From: Chryseobacterium sp. Leaf394
GTDB taxonomy: Bacteria; Bacteroidota; Bacteroidia; Flavobacteriales; Weeksellaceae
Direction: 5' to 3'
DNA: 62,988 bases
NCBI RefSeq assembly: GCF_001424105.1
Contig: NZ_LMQH01000004.1
Location: 172,156-235,143 of the forward strand
How positions within the stretch are numbered: position 1 is the stretch's first letter; each line of letters opens with the position of its first letter. Below, piece by piece: positions 30,131 to 37,596 of the stretch. The notes beneath the pieces were generated by a model. It saw only the letters and a list, made by a program, of their open reading frames with translations. It searched no databases and was not told the DNA's origin. A program made the translations under genes and the position numbers.

Positions 30131-30172
30131 TTGAAAGTTTTAGCTTAGTGGGTTCCGATTAATATTTTTTAT

Positions 30173-30180
30173 TAAATTTG
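30173..30180 (+). promoter_or_regulatory. Candidate -7 box for the DUF937 gene
   Basis: TAAATTTG, an exact TAnnTTTG, 29 nt before the ATG at 30210. No TTG was found at the expected distance, so a weak or regulated promoter is possible. Confidence 0.4.
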
Positions 30181-30209
30181 ACATCTAACAAATAAAATTT
30201 AAACACAAT

Positions 30210-30863
30210 ATGAGTTTATTAGACCTTTTAACAGGAAACACAGGCAACCAGGTTGCTGAGCAGGCAGAAAACAAATATGGAGTAAGCAAAACCCAGATTC
30301 TTGCACTTTTGGCGGTAGCTGCACCATTGGTAATTTCTTACCTTCGAAACAAATCGCAGGATGCAAAGGAAGCAGAATCTCTAAATAATGCTTTGGATAA
30401 AGATCACGACGGAAGTATTCTGGATGACGTATCACAGGCGGGTGCAAGACAGGGCGAAGGCGGATCTATCCTTTCCCACATTTTCGGAAACGAAAAAAAC
30501 ACAGTAGAAAACAATCTTTCACAAAATACAGGAATTTCAATTGATAAAATCGGACCTATTCTGGCTATGCTCGCACCTGTGATCATGGGTTATATCGGTA
30601 AAGAAAAGCAACAGAATAATGTAGGAGCAGGAGGTCTCGGCGACCTTTTAGGAGGAATTTTAGGAGGCGCACAGACCCAGGCGCAGGCATCAAATGATCC
30701 TTTGAGCAACATTCTTGGAAGTGTTCTTGGCGGTGGTAATTCTCAATCATCGGGAGGCGGACTTGGTGACATCCTTGGAAGCGTTCTTGGTGGAGGCGGA
30801 AACAACAATAAGCAAGGCGGCGGTTTGGGTGATATCTTAGGCGGTTTTCTTGGCGGAAAATAA
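30210..30863 (+). CDS. DUF937 domain protein with Gly/Leu repeat tail
   Basis: A 217-residue protein without a classical signal peptide. Residues 1-140 match DUF937: the start MSLLDLLTGNTGNQVAEQ, a hydrophobic helix (ILALLAVAAPLVISYL), a D/H-rich loop (LDKDHDGSILDD) and a second helix (IGPILAMLAPVIMGYIG). From about residue 145 come four near-repeats of the form GGLGDILGSVLGGG separated by Q/N/S-rich spacers. The repeats could form amphipathic helices or glycine-zipper-like contacts, for example for membrane association or self-assembly; that is inference. Single gene followed by a good terminator. Confidence 0.83.
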   Translation: MSLLDLLTGNTGNQVAEQAENKYGVSKTQILALLAVAAPLVISYLRNKSQDAKEAESLNNALDKDHDGSILDDVSQAGARQGEGGSILSHIFGNEKNTVENNLSQNTGISIDKIGPILAMLAPVIMGYIGKEKQQNNVGAGGLGDLLGGILGGAQTQAQASNDPLSNILGSVLGGGNSQSSGGGLGDILGSVLGGGGNNNKQGGGLGDILGGFLGGK

Positions 30864-30884
30864 TAGATTTAAACTTAAATACTG

Positions 30885-30917
30885 AATACCGGAGATTTTT
30901 GTCTCTGGTATTTTTTT
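30885..30917 (+). terminator. Terminator after the DUF937 gene
   Basis: AATACCGGAGA / TCTCTGGTATT arms (one G-U pair) with a 6-nt loop, followed by T7. Confidence 0.9.
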
Positions 30918-30950
30918 GTTTTAAAATTTTTAAATTTCAATAAATATTTA

Positions 30951-30979
30951 TTGTTTTACGATAATAAATTATATATTTG
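30951..30979 (+). promoter_or_regulatory. Promoter of the DUF2975/HTH cluster
   Basis: TTG at 30951-30953, 18 nt, TATATTTG at 30972-30979, both exact for the Bacteroidota consensus. Transcription should start near 30983, 17 nt before the first DUF2975 start codon. Confidence 0.7.
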
Positions 30980-30999
30980 CAATAATAAAATATTTAAAC

Positions 31000-31581
31000 A
31001 TGAAATTACTCGGACCAAAATCTATCTCCACAGGATTATCCTATCTTTTTTTATCAGTATTTATATTTCTTTTATTATATACCATTTACAGGAGTTTTTT
31101 GTTAAGCATAGGTTGGTATAATTACACTTACTCTGAAAATCTACTACCAAATTTGGTTAAGACAGGAAAAGCTCCGGCGGATAACCCCACTGATCTACAA
31201 ATCTATTTAAAATTTAGATTTCCATTTTTTAAAGAATTTGTGCATACGTACCTCAATGGCAAGATTTCTTTTGTCTCCGTGTTTACAAATATGTTCTCCA
31301 CTTTGTTTTTTTTCTTTGCTTATAAAATATTTAGAGAACTAAACAAACCAACACTTTTTAATCAGAAAATTATTATAAAGCTAAAAGCTTTTTCAATAAT
31401 CAATTTCATTTATGCGCCAGTTTATATTCTATCTATAAAAATATTGTTCAAAACAGGTCTTGAAAGTTCAATGATAATCTCTTGTTTTGCTTTTACATTT
31501 TTAGGGCTAATCTCCTATTTCATAATGGTATTTTTTCAAAACGCATATCAATTACAATCTGAAAACGATTTAACCATTTAA
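31000..31581 (+). CDS. DUF2975-like membrane protein (first copy)
   Basis: A 193-residue membrane protein with four predicted helices (about 14-36, 85-106, 125-148, 158-180) and a large extracytoplasmic loop after the first. It shares layout and the terminal ENDLTI with its neighbour, so the two are paralogues. Its base composition is clearly more A/T-rich than that copy, and its coding sequence has diverged strongly, keeping mostly the N-terminal MKLLG and the C-terminal tail. DUF2975 genes are commonly paired with a small YozG-like HTH gene, as here. Function unknown; a sensor or regulator partner in the membrane is inferred. Confidence 0.75.
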   Translation: MKLLGPKSISTGLSYLFLSVFIFLLLYTIYRSFLLSIGWYNYTYSENLLPNLVKTGKAPADNPTDLQIYLKFRFPFFKEFVHTYLNGKISFVSVFTNMFSTLFFFFAYKIFRELNKPTLFNQKIIIKLKAFSIINFIYAPVYILSIKILFKTGLESSMIISCFAFTFLGLISYFIMVFFQNAYQLQSENDLTI

Positions 31582-31614
31582 AATTATTTACCAATATTTC
31601 ATAAAATTAAAATC

Positions 31615-32178
31615 ATGAAACTTTTAGGAAAAAACTCTCTGCTCTACTGGCTCAAATATCCTTTTGGAATCTACACCGTCGGATTTACACTGATGTCCAT
31701 CTGGATTTTAGGCTTAATGTCAGTCTACGCATCCACCAATTCAACCAATCAATTTACGTCCGTTGATCACTGGAAAACTGAAAATCACAACCAACAGGAT
31801 AATTCTGAAACTGTACAGTTTCATTATCCTTTTACAAAAATGGTTCTGACAACAGAAAATTCTGTGGAAGGCATTTCTCTGGCGTTTTTAGGTTTGGCGT
31901 CTCTCAGTTTTATATTAATTGTTGTTTTTAAAATTCTAAATGAACTTTCAAAAGACAATTTTTTTACTGAAAATGCAGTAAAGAATTTCAAAATTTTAGG
32001 TTTCGGCCTTATTGCTTTCGGAAGCATTCATTTAGCCATCGATCTGTTCACCTCTTCACAGAGATTCGATTTAACACCGCCACTTATCTTCATTATCACA
32101 GGATTAATTTTTATTTTTCTGAAAGAGATTTTTGCAAAAGGAAGAAAAATTCAGGAAGAAAACGATTTAACGATTTAA
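31615..32178 (+). CDS. DUF2975 family membrane protein (second copy)
   Basis: A 187-residue membrane protein with four helices: one near residues 15-38, then a polar loop rich in N/Q/T (about 40-75), then helices near 85-107, 125-145 and 150-170. The arrangement and the ending KGRKIQEENDLTI are typical of DUF2975. It begins 33 nt after the first copy and ends 3 nt before the HTH gene, so co-translation with the regulator is likely. Function unknown; see the HTH entry for the possible pairing. Confidence 0.82.
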   Translation: MKLLGKNSLLYWLKYPFGIYTVGFTLMSIWILGLMSVYASTNSTNQFTSVDHWKTENHNQQDNSETVQFHYPFTKMVLTTENSVEGISLAFLGLASLSFILIVVFKILNELSKDNFFTENAVKNFKILGFGLIAFGSIHLAIDLFTSSQRFDLTPPLIFIITGLIFIFLKEIFAKGRKIQEENDLTI

Positions 32179-32181
32179 ACT

Positions 32182-32385
32182 ATGCCAATCATCATCAATG
32201 TAGACGTCATGTTGGCGAAAAGAAAAATGCAGTCTCAGGAACTTGCAGAAAAAATAGGAATCACTCAGGCCAATCTTTCCATTTTAAAAACCGGAAAAGC
32301 CAAGGCTGTGAAACTGTCAACTCTGGAAGCCATTTGCAAAGCATTGGATTGTCAACCCGGAGATATTCTAGAATTTAAACCTTAA
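32182..32385 (+). CDS. Small XRE-type HTH regulator (YozG-like)
   Basis: A 67-residue protein that is nothing but a Cro/C1-type helix-turn-helix: LAEKIGITQANLSILKTGKA is the recognition region, and the ending LDCQPGDILEFKP is the usual tail of this small family. It follows the second DUF2975 gene by 3 nt. Pairs of DUF2975 and this HTH type recur across Firmicutes and Bacteroidota, so a functional unit in which the membrane protein controls the regulator, or is controlled by it, is plausible but unproven. No operator could be identified. Confidence 0.88.
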   Translation: MPIIINVDVMLAKRKMQSQELAEKIGITQANLSILKTGKAKAVKLSTLEAICKALDCQPGDILEFKP

Positions 32386-32392
32386 AATAAAT

Positions 32393-32824
32393 ATGACAAT
32401 GAAAAAACTATTATTTATATTAGCCATCGCAGCATTCAGCGTTACATCAGCACAGGAATTATCTGATGACCACAAAAAAATGATCAGTTATGATGCTACA
32501 GAAGAATTTACCAAACTTGTCAACAGAGAAAATATTGATCTTTGCTACAAAACGAAAGATGCATCCTATTCTCTGTTAGCCTTGGCCATCAAAGCAGACC
32601 GCCCGAAAGTGTTCCAGAAACTTCTTGACAGCAATGCCGATCTGGAAAAGGTTTGCGACGGAAAAACGCCTCTGATGTTTGCAGCAAAATATGGAAATGC
32701 AGAATTTGCTAAAAAACTGATTGAAAAAGGCGCCAACAAATCAGCTAAAACAGAAAAAGGTTACACCGCTCTGGATTATGCAAAAAAGTACGAGAAACCG
32801 GAAATCATAAAACTTTTGGAATGA
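32393..32824 (+). CDS. Secreted ankyrin-repeat protein (first copy)
   Basis: A 143-residue exported protein. The signal peptide ends at SVTSAQ; the start could be the first ATG or the one two codons later (MKKLLF). Residues about 60-143 hold ankyrin repeats: YSLLALAIKADRPKVFQKLL, KTPLMFAAKYGNAEFAKKLI and YTALDYAKKYEKPEIIKLL. A cysteine precedes the first (DLCYKTKDAS) and another the second (EKVCDGKTP); the same two positions recur in the next gene, suggesting a disulfide in the periplasm. The gene starts 7 nt after the HTH gene, so it may belong to that transcript. Confidence 0.87.
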   Translation: MTMKKLLFILAIAAFSVTSAQELSDDHKKMISYDATEEFTKLVNRENIDLCYKTKDASYSLLALAIKADRPKVFQKLLDSNADLEKVCDGKTPLMFAAKYGNAEFAKKLIEKGANKSAKTEKGYTALDYAKKYEKPEIIKLLE

Positions 32825-32932
32825 AAAATTCCTGAGAAAATCTCATTATGATTTGTCTCTTTGAAAGTTGCATGAAAATTTATCAAAAAAAATATTTAGA
32901 TTTGTAAATAATTAATCAGTAATATCTACAAT

Positions 32933-33370
32933 ATGAAAAATATAATTTCTACTTTTTTATCACTGGCATTCATTGTCATTTCTGTGTCAGTAAATGCACA
33001 GCAAATTACGAAAGAGCAACAAAAACGTTTTCAGACGGGAAATGTGGAGCAGTTTAAGAACGCTTTCCCAACAGATTCTTACAATAAATGCTTTTACGTA
33101 AAAGGAGAATCGTTTACACCGCTTGCATTCAGCACGAGACACAGTAAAACTGAAATTTTCAATTATCTTCTGGCAAATGGTGCAGACGTAAATCTTGCCT
33201 GCAACGGAAATACGCCTTTAATGGAAGCTGCAAAATTTGATGCTCCGGAATTGGCAAAACTACTTCTGAAAAAAGGAGCTGACAAAAATGCAAAGGACGC
33301 TGAAGGTCTTACCGCGAAAGATTATGCCGTAAAATATAAGCGTACAGAAATTTTGAAACTTCTGAAATAG
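32933..33370 (+). CDS. Secreted ankyrin-repeat protein (second copy)
   Basis: A 145-residue exported protein with a signal peptide ending at SVNAQQ. It has the same plan as the preceding gene: an acidic N-terminal segment, a CFYVKGES cysteine, ankyrin repeats FTPLAFSTRHSKTEIFNYLL and NTPLMEAAKFDAPELAKLLL, a CNGNTP cysteine, and LTAKDYAVKYKRTEILKLL at the end. The two are tandem paralogues. An exact TAGATTTG box at 32897-32904 suggests its own promoter, with a 25-nt leader. A UUCG-loop terminator follows. Function unknown; periplasmic protein-protein contacts are inferred from the repeats. Confidence 0.87.
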   Translation: MKNIISTFLSLAFIVISVSVNAQQITKEQQKRFQTGNVEQFKNAFPTDSYNKCFYVKGESFTPLAFSTRHSKTEIFNYLLANGADVNLACNGNTPLMEAAKFDAPELAKLLLKKGADKNAKDAEGLTAKDYAVKYKRTEILKLLK

Positions 33371-33392
33371 AAAAATCATACAGACAATACTT

Positions 33393-33418
33393 AAAACTTC
33401 CTTCGGGGAGTTTTTTTT
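33393..33418 (+). terminator. Terminator with UUCG tetraloop
   Basis: AAAACTTCC / GGGAGTTTT arms (one G-U pair) closed by TTCG, a very stable tetraloop, then T8. The T-tract overlaps the TTG of the aspS promoter. Confidence 0.85.
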
Positions 33419-33450
33419 GTTTAGAATGCCCTTCAAAAATCTTATCTTTG
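33417..33450 (+). promoter_or_regulatory. Probable aspS promoter
   Basis: TTG at 33417-33419 and TATCTTTG at 33443-33450, spaced 23 nt (upper end of the known range). The start would be near 33454, giving a 109-nt leader that opens with the inverted repeat at 33457-33534. Confidence 0.5.
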
Positions 33451-33456
33451 CCCACG

Positions 33457-33534
33457 AAAATTCAAAGTTCAAAGTTCAATCATTCAAAGTTGATATACTG
33501 AACTTTAAGCTCTGTAATTTGAACTTTGAATTTT
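33457..33534 (+). repeat. Perfect 17-bp inverted repeat in the aspS leader
   Basis: Left arm 33457-33473 (AAAATTCAAAGTTCAAA) is the exact reverse complement of the right arm 33518-33534. The 44-nt centre holds further copies of the same words: GTTCAA, TTCAAAGTT and GAACTTTAA. In RNA this gives a long stem with nested smaller ones at the very 5' end of the aspS message. Similar GTTCAAAGTTCAA words are common between flavobacterial genes, so a dispersed repeat is also possible. Confidence 0.8.
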
Positions 33535-33562
33535 AAATATTGAATTTTAAATCAAAAAAAGC

Positions 33563-35317
33563 ATGTTTCGATCGCACACAAACGGAGAATTATCTCTGAA
33601 AAATCTTAATGAAGAAGTTACACTTTCAGGATGGGTACAGACCATTCGTGATAAAGGATTTATGATTTGGATAGATCTTCGGGACCGTTACGGAATTACG
33701 CAGCTGGTTTTCGACCAGGACCGTTCTACAGCAGAGCTGATGGAAAATGCTAAAAAACTGGGACGCGAGTTTGTAATTCAGGTAACAGGAAAAGTGATTG
33801 AAAGAGTCAGCAAAAACCCAAATATTCCAACGGGAGAAATAGAAATTTTAGTTGAAAAACTAACCGTTCTTAATGAATCTCAACTTCCGCCTTTCACGAT
33901 TGAAGATGAAACAGATGGTGGCGAAGAATTGAGAATGAAATACAGATATCTCGACATCAGAAGAGCTCCGGTAAGAGACAAACTGATTTTCCGTCACAAA
34001 ATGGCGCAGAAAGTGAGAAATTATCTTTCAGACGAAGGTTTTATCGAGGTTGAAACGCCGGTTTTAATTAAGTCTACTCCGGAAGGAGCAAGAGATTTCG
34101 TTGTGCCAAGCAGAATGAATCCAGGACAGTTTTACGCATTGCCACAATCGCCACAAACTTTCAAACAGTTGTTAATGGTTGGCGGAATGGACCGATATTT
34201 CCAAATCGTGAAATGTTTCCGTGATGAGGATCTGCGTGCTGACAGACAGCCGGAGTTCACCCAAATTGATTGCGAAATGGCATTTGTAGAGCAGGAAGAT
34301 ATTATGAATGTTTTTGAAGGAATGACCAAAGTTCTTTTGAAAGACATTACCGGAAACGAATTCGGAAATTTCCCAAGAATGACCTTCGCCGATGCGATGC
34401 AGAAATACGGAAACGACAAACCGGACATCCGTTTCGGAATGGAGTTTCACGAACTGAATGATTTAACAAAAGGAAAAGATTTCAAAATACTCGACGATGC
34501 AGAACTGGTAGTCGGAATCAATGTTGAAGGCATTGCAGATTACACCAGAAAACAAATCGACGAATTGGTAGATTGGGTAAAACGCCCTCAAATTGGCGCA
34601 ACAGGCTTGGTCTGGATTAAATTCCAAAATGATGGTGTCGTGACTTCTTCGGTAAATAAATTTTACAACGAGGAAGATTTGAAAAAAATCACAGAGGAAT
34701 TCGGAGCAAAAGCTGGAGATTTAATCTTCGTAATGTCAGGAAATGCAGACAAAGTAAGAACGCAACTTTCCGCTTTGAGAATGGAACTCGGAAACCGTCT
34801 TGGCTTGAGAAAAGGAAACGAATTCGCACCACTTTGGGTGGTAGATTTCCCGTTGCTGGAATTTGACGAAGAAAGTGGACGTTACCACGCAATGCACCAC
34901 CCTTTCACGTCGCCAAAAACCGAAGATTTCCACCTTTTGCAGACCGACCCGGGAAAAGCAAGAGCCAACGCATACGATTTGGTTTTGAACGGAAACGAAA
35001 TTGGCGGTGGTTCTATCAGAATTTTTGATAAAGATTTACAATCCAGAATGTTTGACCTTTTAGGCTTCTCAAAAGAAGAAGCAGAAGCGCAGTTCGGATT
35101 CCTGATGAACGCCTTTAAATATGGTGCTCCACCTCACGGTGGTTTGGCGTTCGGATTTGACCGATTAGTAGCAATTCTTGATGGAAATGAGGTGATTCGA
35201 GATTACATCGCTTTCCCGAAAAACAATTCAGGGCGTGATGTGATGATCGATGCACCAGCGTCTATTGCTGATGAACAGCTCGATGAACTGGAACTGAAAT
35301 TAAATTTAAAATCATAA
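33563..35317 (+). CDS. aspS: Aspartate--tRNA ligase
   Basis: Charges tRNA-Asp with aspartate. The 584 residues match the bacterial type: an N-terminal OB-fold anticodon-binding domain ([23 protein letters not shown]), class II motif 2 around [18 protein letters not shown], a GAD insertion domain (about 290-400), and class II motif 3 with [14 protein letters not shown] near the end. Whether it discriminates against tRNA-Asn cannot be read off with certainty; the sequence does not decide this. It sits behind a long structured leader and ends 5 nt before a terminator hairpin. Confidence 0.96.
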   Translation: MFRSHTNGELSLKNLNEEVTLSGWVQTIRDKGFMIWIDLRDRYGITQLVFDQDRSTAELMENAKKLGREFVIQVTGKVIERVSKNPNIPTGEIEILVEKLTVLNESQLPPFTIEDETDGGEELRMKYRYLDIRRAPVRDKLIFRHKMAQKVRNYLSDEGFIEVETPVLIKSTPEGARDFVVPSRMNPGQFYALPQSPQTFKQLLMVGGMDRYFQIVKCFRDEDLRADRQPEFTQIDCEMAFVEQEDIMNVFEGMTKVLLKDITGNEFGNFPRMTFADAMQKYGNDKPDIRFGMEFHELNDLTKGKDFKILDDAELVVGINVEGIADYTRKQIDELVDWVKRPQIGATGLVWIKFQNDGVVTSSVNKFYNEEDLKKITEEFGAKAGDLIFVMSGNADKVRTQLSALRMELGNRLGLRKGNEFAPLWVVDFPLLEFDEESGRYHAMHHPFTSPKTEDFHLLQTDPGKARANAYDLVLNGNEIGGGSIRIFDKDLQSRMFDLLGFSKEEAEAQFGFLMNAFKYGAPPHGGLAFGFDRLVAILDGNEVIRDYIAFPKNNSGRDVMIDAPASIADEQLDELELKLNLKS

Positions 35318-35322
35318 ATTAG

Positions 35323-35349
35323 AAGCGGGAATTTTTTTCTCGCTTTTTT
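35323..35349 (+). terminator. Terminator after aspS
   Basis: AAGCGGGA / TCTCGCTT arms (one G-U) with a T-rich 7-nt loop, then T5. It ends only 4 nt before the next start codon. Confidence 0.75.
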
Positions 35350-35352
35350 ATT

Positions 35353-37515
35353 ATGAAAAAACTAATACCTTTTATTCTTTTACTGAGTTTCAATTTTTGC
35401 AATTGTCAATTTTTAGAGGAGCATTATTCACAGAGTAAAATTTACAAGCTCAAACAAAAGCTCGAATCAGGTCAAAAAAATGCTTTCTATGAATTAGCTT
35501 CTTATCTTGACAGTCATAAAAAACTGGCTGAATTTTTAGGTCATCATTATTTAGAAACTGAAGAAAGTTCTTTAGCAAAAAGAGCTATTGAAGAAAATTC
35601 AGTTTTCACAAATCAAGAAATTATTATCGACAGTATTTCCAGTTCGAAACAATTTTTAGATTTTCTGAAGAAAAATGATGGTAAAATAAAATATTCTACT
35701 GAGATACAGGCTTTTTATATCACGCCAATTGCACGAAGAAAAGAATCTGTAGAATTCAGAGAACTTCCGAAAGCAAAGTTTGAAAAACTGTCCAAAAGAA
35801 TTCCCAAAATCCTTCAACAAGATTGGGCTACAAATGCTGGAATAGATGTTTTAATTCAACAAAATAAACCAGAAAGTCTACTGAAAATCTGCGAAGAATT
35901 TTATCGTAGAAGAGACAAATTCAATTTTTATAATCCTAACAAAGATGACCTTTATGACGTATTATCATTTTTGATTCGGAAAGATATTGGTTTGATAGGC
36001 AGAAACAACGGCTTGACTTGGAACACTACAGATTTCAATTTTGATAATAACTCTATTCTAAACTTACTGATTTATTTTTCGAAGAATTATAAAAATTTTG
36101 TTTGGAATGATTCTGAAAAGTATTTCATCAATAAAAATTTACAGTCAGAAAAAATAGATAACATTGCAGATTTATTCGAAGATTTGTACAATGAAAATGA
36201 TACGATTGCTTTGAATTCATATATTAAACTATCCCAAAGCAATTCAAAAAGAGTTGGAGAATTGTCCACTGAAAAAAATAAAAACTTTCTTGATGGAACA
36301 AATTATGTAATTCCAATGTTTCCCTTTAGGTTTTTAATTCAACTTTCTTTACTGACAGAATATTGCCATCACAACAATATTGATTTTTTGGGAAATGATG
36401 TTTTAAAATCCAATATCGAAAAATTGAGTTCCAAATTAACTTTTGCAGAAAGGCGAAAACTTGAAAATCAATTAATAGATGACCTTAAACCCGAAGAGAT
36501 TACGCCTTTAGAATATTGGACTCTGATTTATCAGAAGAAATCAAATCTGCAAGAATCCGTTTCCCGAATTCTGGATATTTATTTTACTAAAAACTGGGAT
36601 GGAATTTTAAAAGATGACCAAAAACTAAAGTTCTATTTGAAAAAATCTATATTCTTTGCAAGAATTGGAATCAATGGGAATCTTAATTATTACATTTATA
36701 AATTCCTCGGAAATGGCTCTGAGACGATAGATATTCTAAGCAAAATCAAAACGGATGACACAGAACTACAATTGCAAATCAATCTCGCCAAAAAACTTTG
36801 TTTGGAAAAATTTGATTATCCTATTGATGATAAAAAAATCAGTGGTGGAAACTTTAATAGTCAGAAAATAAATATCCAACAGGAAGTAGATAAATTAAGA
36901 ATAACCGCAAAAAACGATGATGATTTTGAATATGATGTTTTAAAAATATTCTCCAAAATTGGTTACTCTCAAATACTCGAAGCAATCAAAGTTGCGGATA
37001 AAATTAAATTTAAGAAAGAAAATTACAGAGATAAATACTCTTTCCTGAAACGGGACTTTGGATTTTTCAGTATTGACAATTGGGAAGCTGAGGATGTGAG
37101 AAGAGATTTTCTTTCCGTATATCATTCTCATAAAGAAAAGCAACTTTATGAATACTACCTGGACAAAGCAGGAATCGATTATAAAAATAATGATAAAAGT
37201 CTCGATTATGACAAAATCTACGAAATCCTAAAGTTTAATATTGTAACTCCATATACAGGAAGTCAAGAATACGAAAATGAAGTTGGATCGATCATCAAGC
37301 TTTTGGAACTGAATCACAAAACAACGTTAGGATATCCTGACAAACTATGCAATTCAGCGGGAATATACATCTGTCCACCTTCTGATAGAGCTTGGGAATG
37401 GAGAAAATATCTGAAAGATAAAAAGCTTTTAAAACAAAAACATTCTGACATTGTTTCGTTTAATTATGGATATTATTTAGATAAAGTTTTGCTTTACAAA
37501 TCGCTTAACAAATAA
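35353..37515 (+). CDS. Secreted 720-aa protein of unknown function
   Basis: I do not recognise this protein. It opens with a typical signal peptide (MKKLIPFILLLSFNF), with cysteines at 16 and 18 near the cleavage region, so a lipoprotein is possible but the lipobox is poor. The remainder is hydrophilic, Lys/Asn/Asp-rich and apparently mainly helical, with stretches resembling helical hairpin repeats (EELYNENDTIALNSYIKLSQ) but no clear TPR consensus. A C-terminal YPDKLCNSAGIYICPPSDRAWEWR stretch has two cysteines. It is A/T-rich relative to aspS and recQ, a mild sign of independent history. The start codon lies 4 nt after the aspS terminator, leaving no room for its own promoter. Confidence 0.8.
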   Translation: MKKLIPFILLLSFNFCNCQFLEEHYSQSKIYKLKQKLESGQKNAFYELASYLDSHKKLAEFLGHHYLETEESSLAKRAIEENSVFTNQEIIIDSISSSKQFLDFLKKNDGKIKYSTEIQAFYITPIARRKESVEFRELPKAKFEKLSKRIPKILQQDWATNAGIDVLIQQNKPESLLKICEEFYRRRDKFNFYNPNKDDLYDVLSFLIRKDIGLIGRNNGLTWNTTDFNFDNNSILNLLIYFSKNYKNFVWNDSEKYFINKNLQSEKIDNIADLFEDLYNENDTIALNSYIKLSQSNSKRVGELSTEKNKNFLDGTNYVIPMFPFRFLIQLSLLTEYCHHNNIDFLGNDVLKSNIEKLSSKLTFAERRKLENQLIDDLKPEEITPLEYWTLIYQKKSNLQESVSRILDIYFTKNWDGILKDDQKLKFYLKKSIFFARIGINGNLNYYIYKFLGNGSETIDILSKIKTDDTELQLQINLAKKLCLEKFDYPIDDKKISGGNFNSQKINIQQEVDKLRITAKNDDDFEYDVLKIFSKIGYSQILEAIKVADKIKFKKENYRDKYSFLKRDFGFFSIDNWEAEDVRRDFLSVYHSHKEKQLYEYYLDKAGIDYKNNDKSLDYDKIYEILKFNIVTPYTGSQEYENEVGSIIKLLELNHKTTLGYPDKLCNSAGIYICPPSDRAWEWRKYLKDKKLLKQKHSDIVSFNYGYYLDKVLLYKSLNK

Positions 37516-37596
37516 TCGATATCAATCTCTTAAAATTAAATTTGCTGAGAAAAGTAAATCAGAATTCACTAATTTTACTCAAACACAAAATATTTA

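Noticed and set aside
30951..33370. Classic toxin-antitoxin or phage-defence reading of the HTH/DUF2975/ankyrin block
   Set aside because: No toxin fold, nuclease or NTPase motif is visible; the ankyrin proteins are exported, which does not fit an intracellular defence effector.
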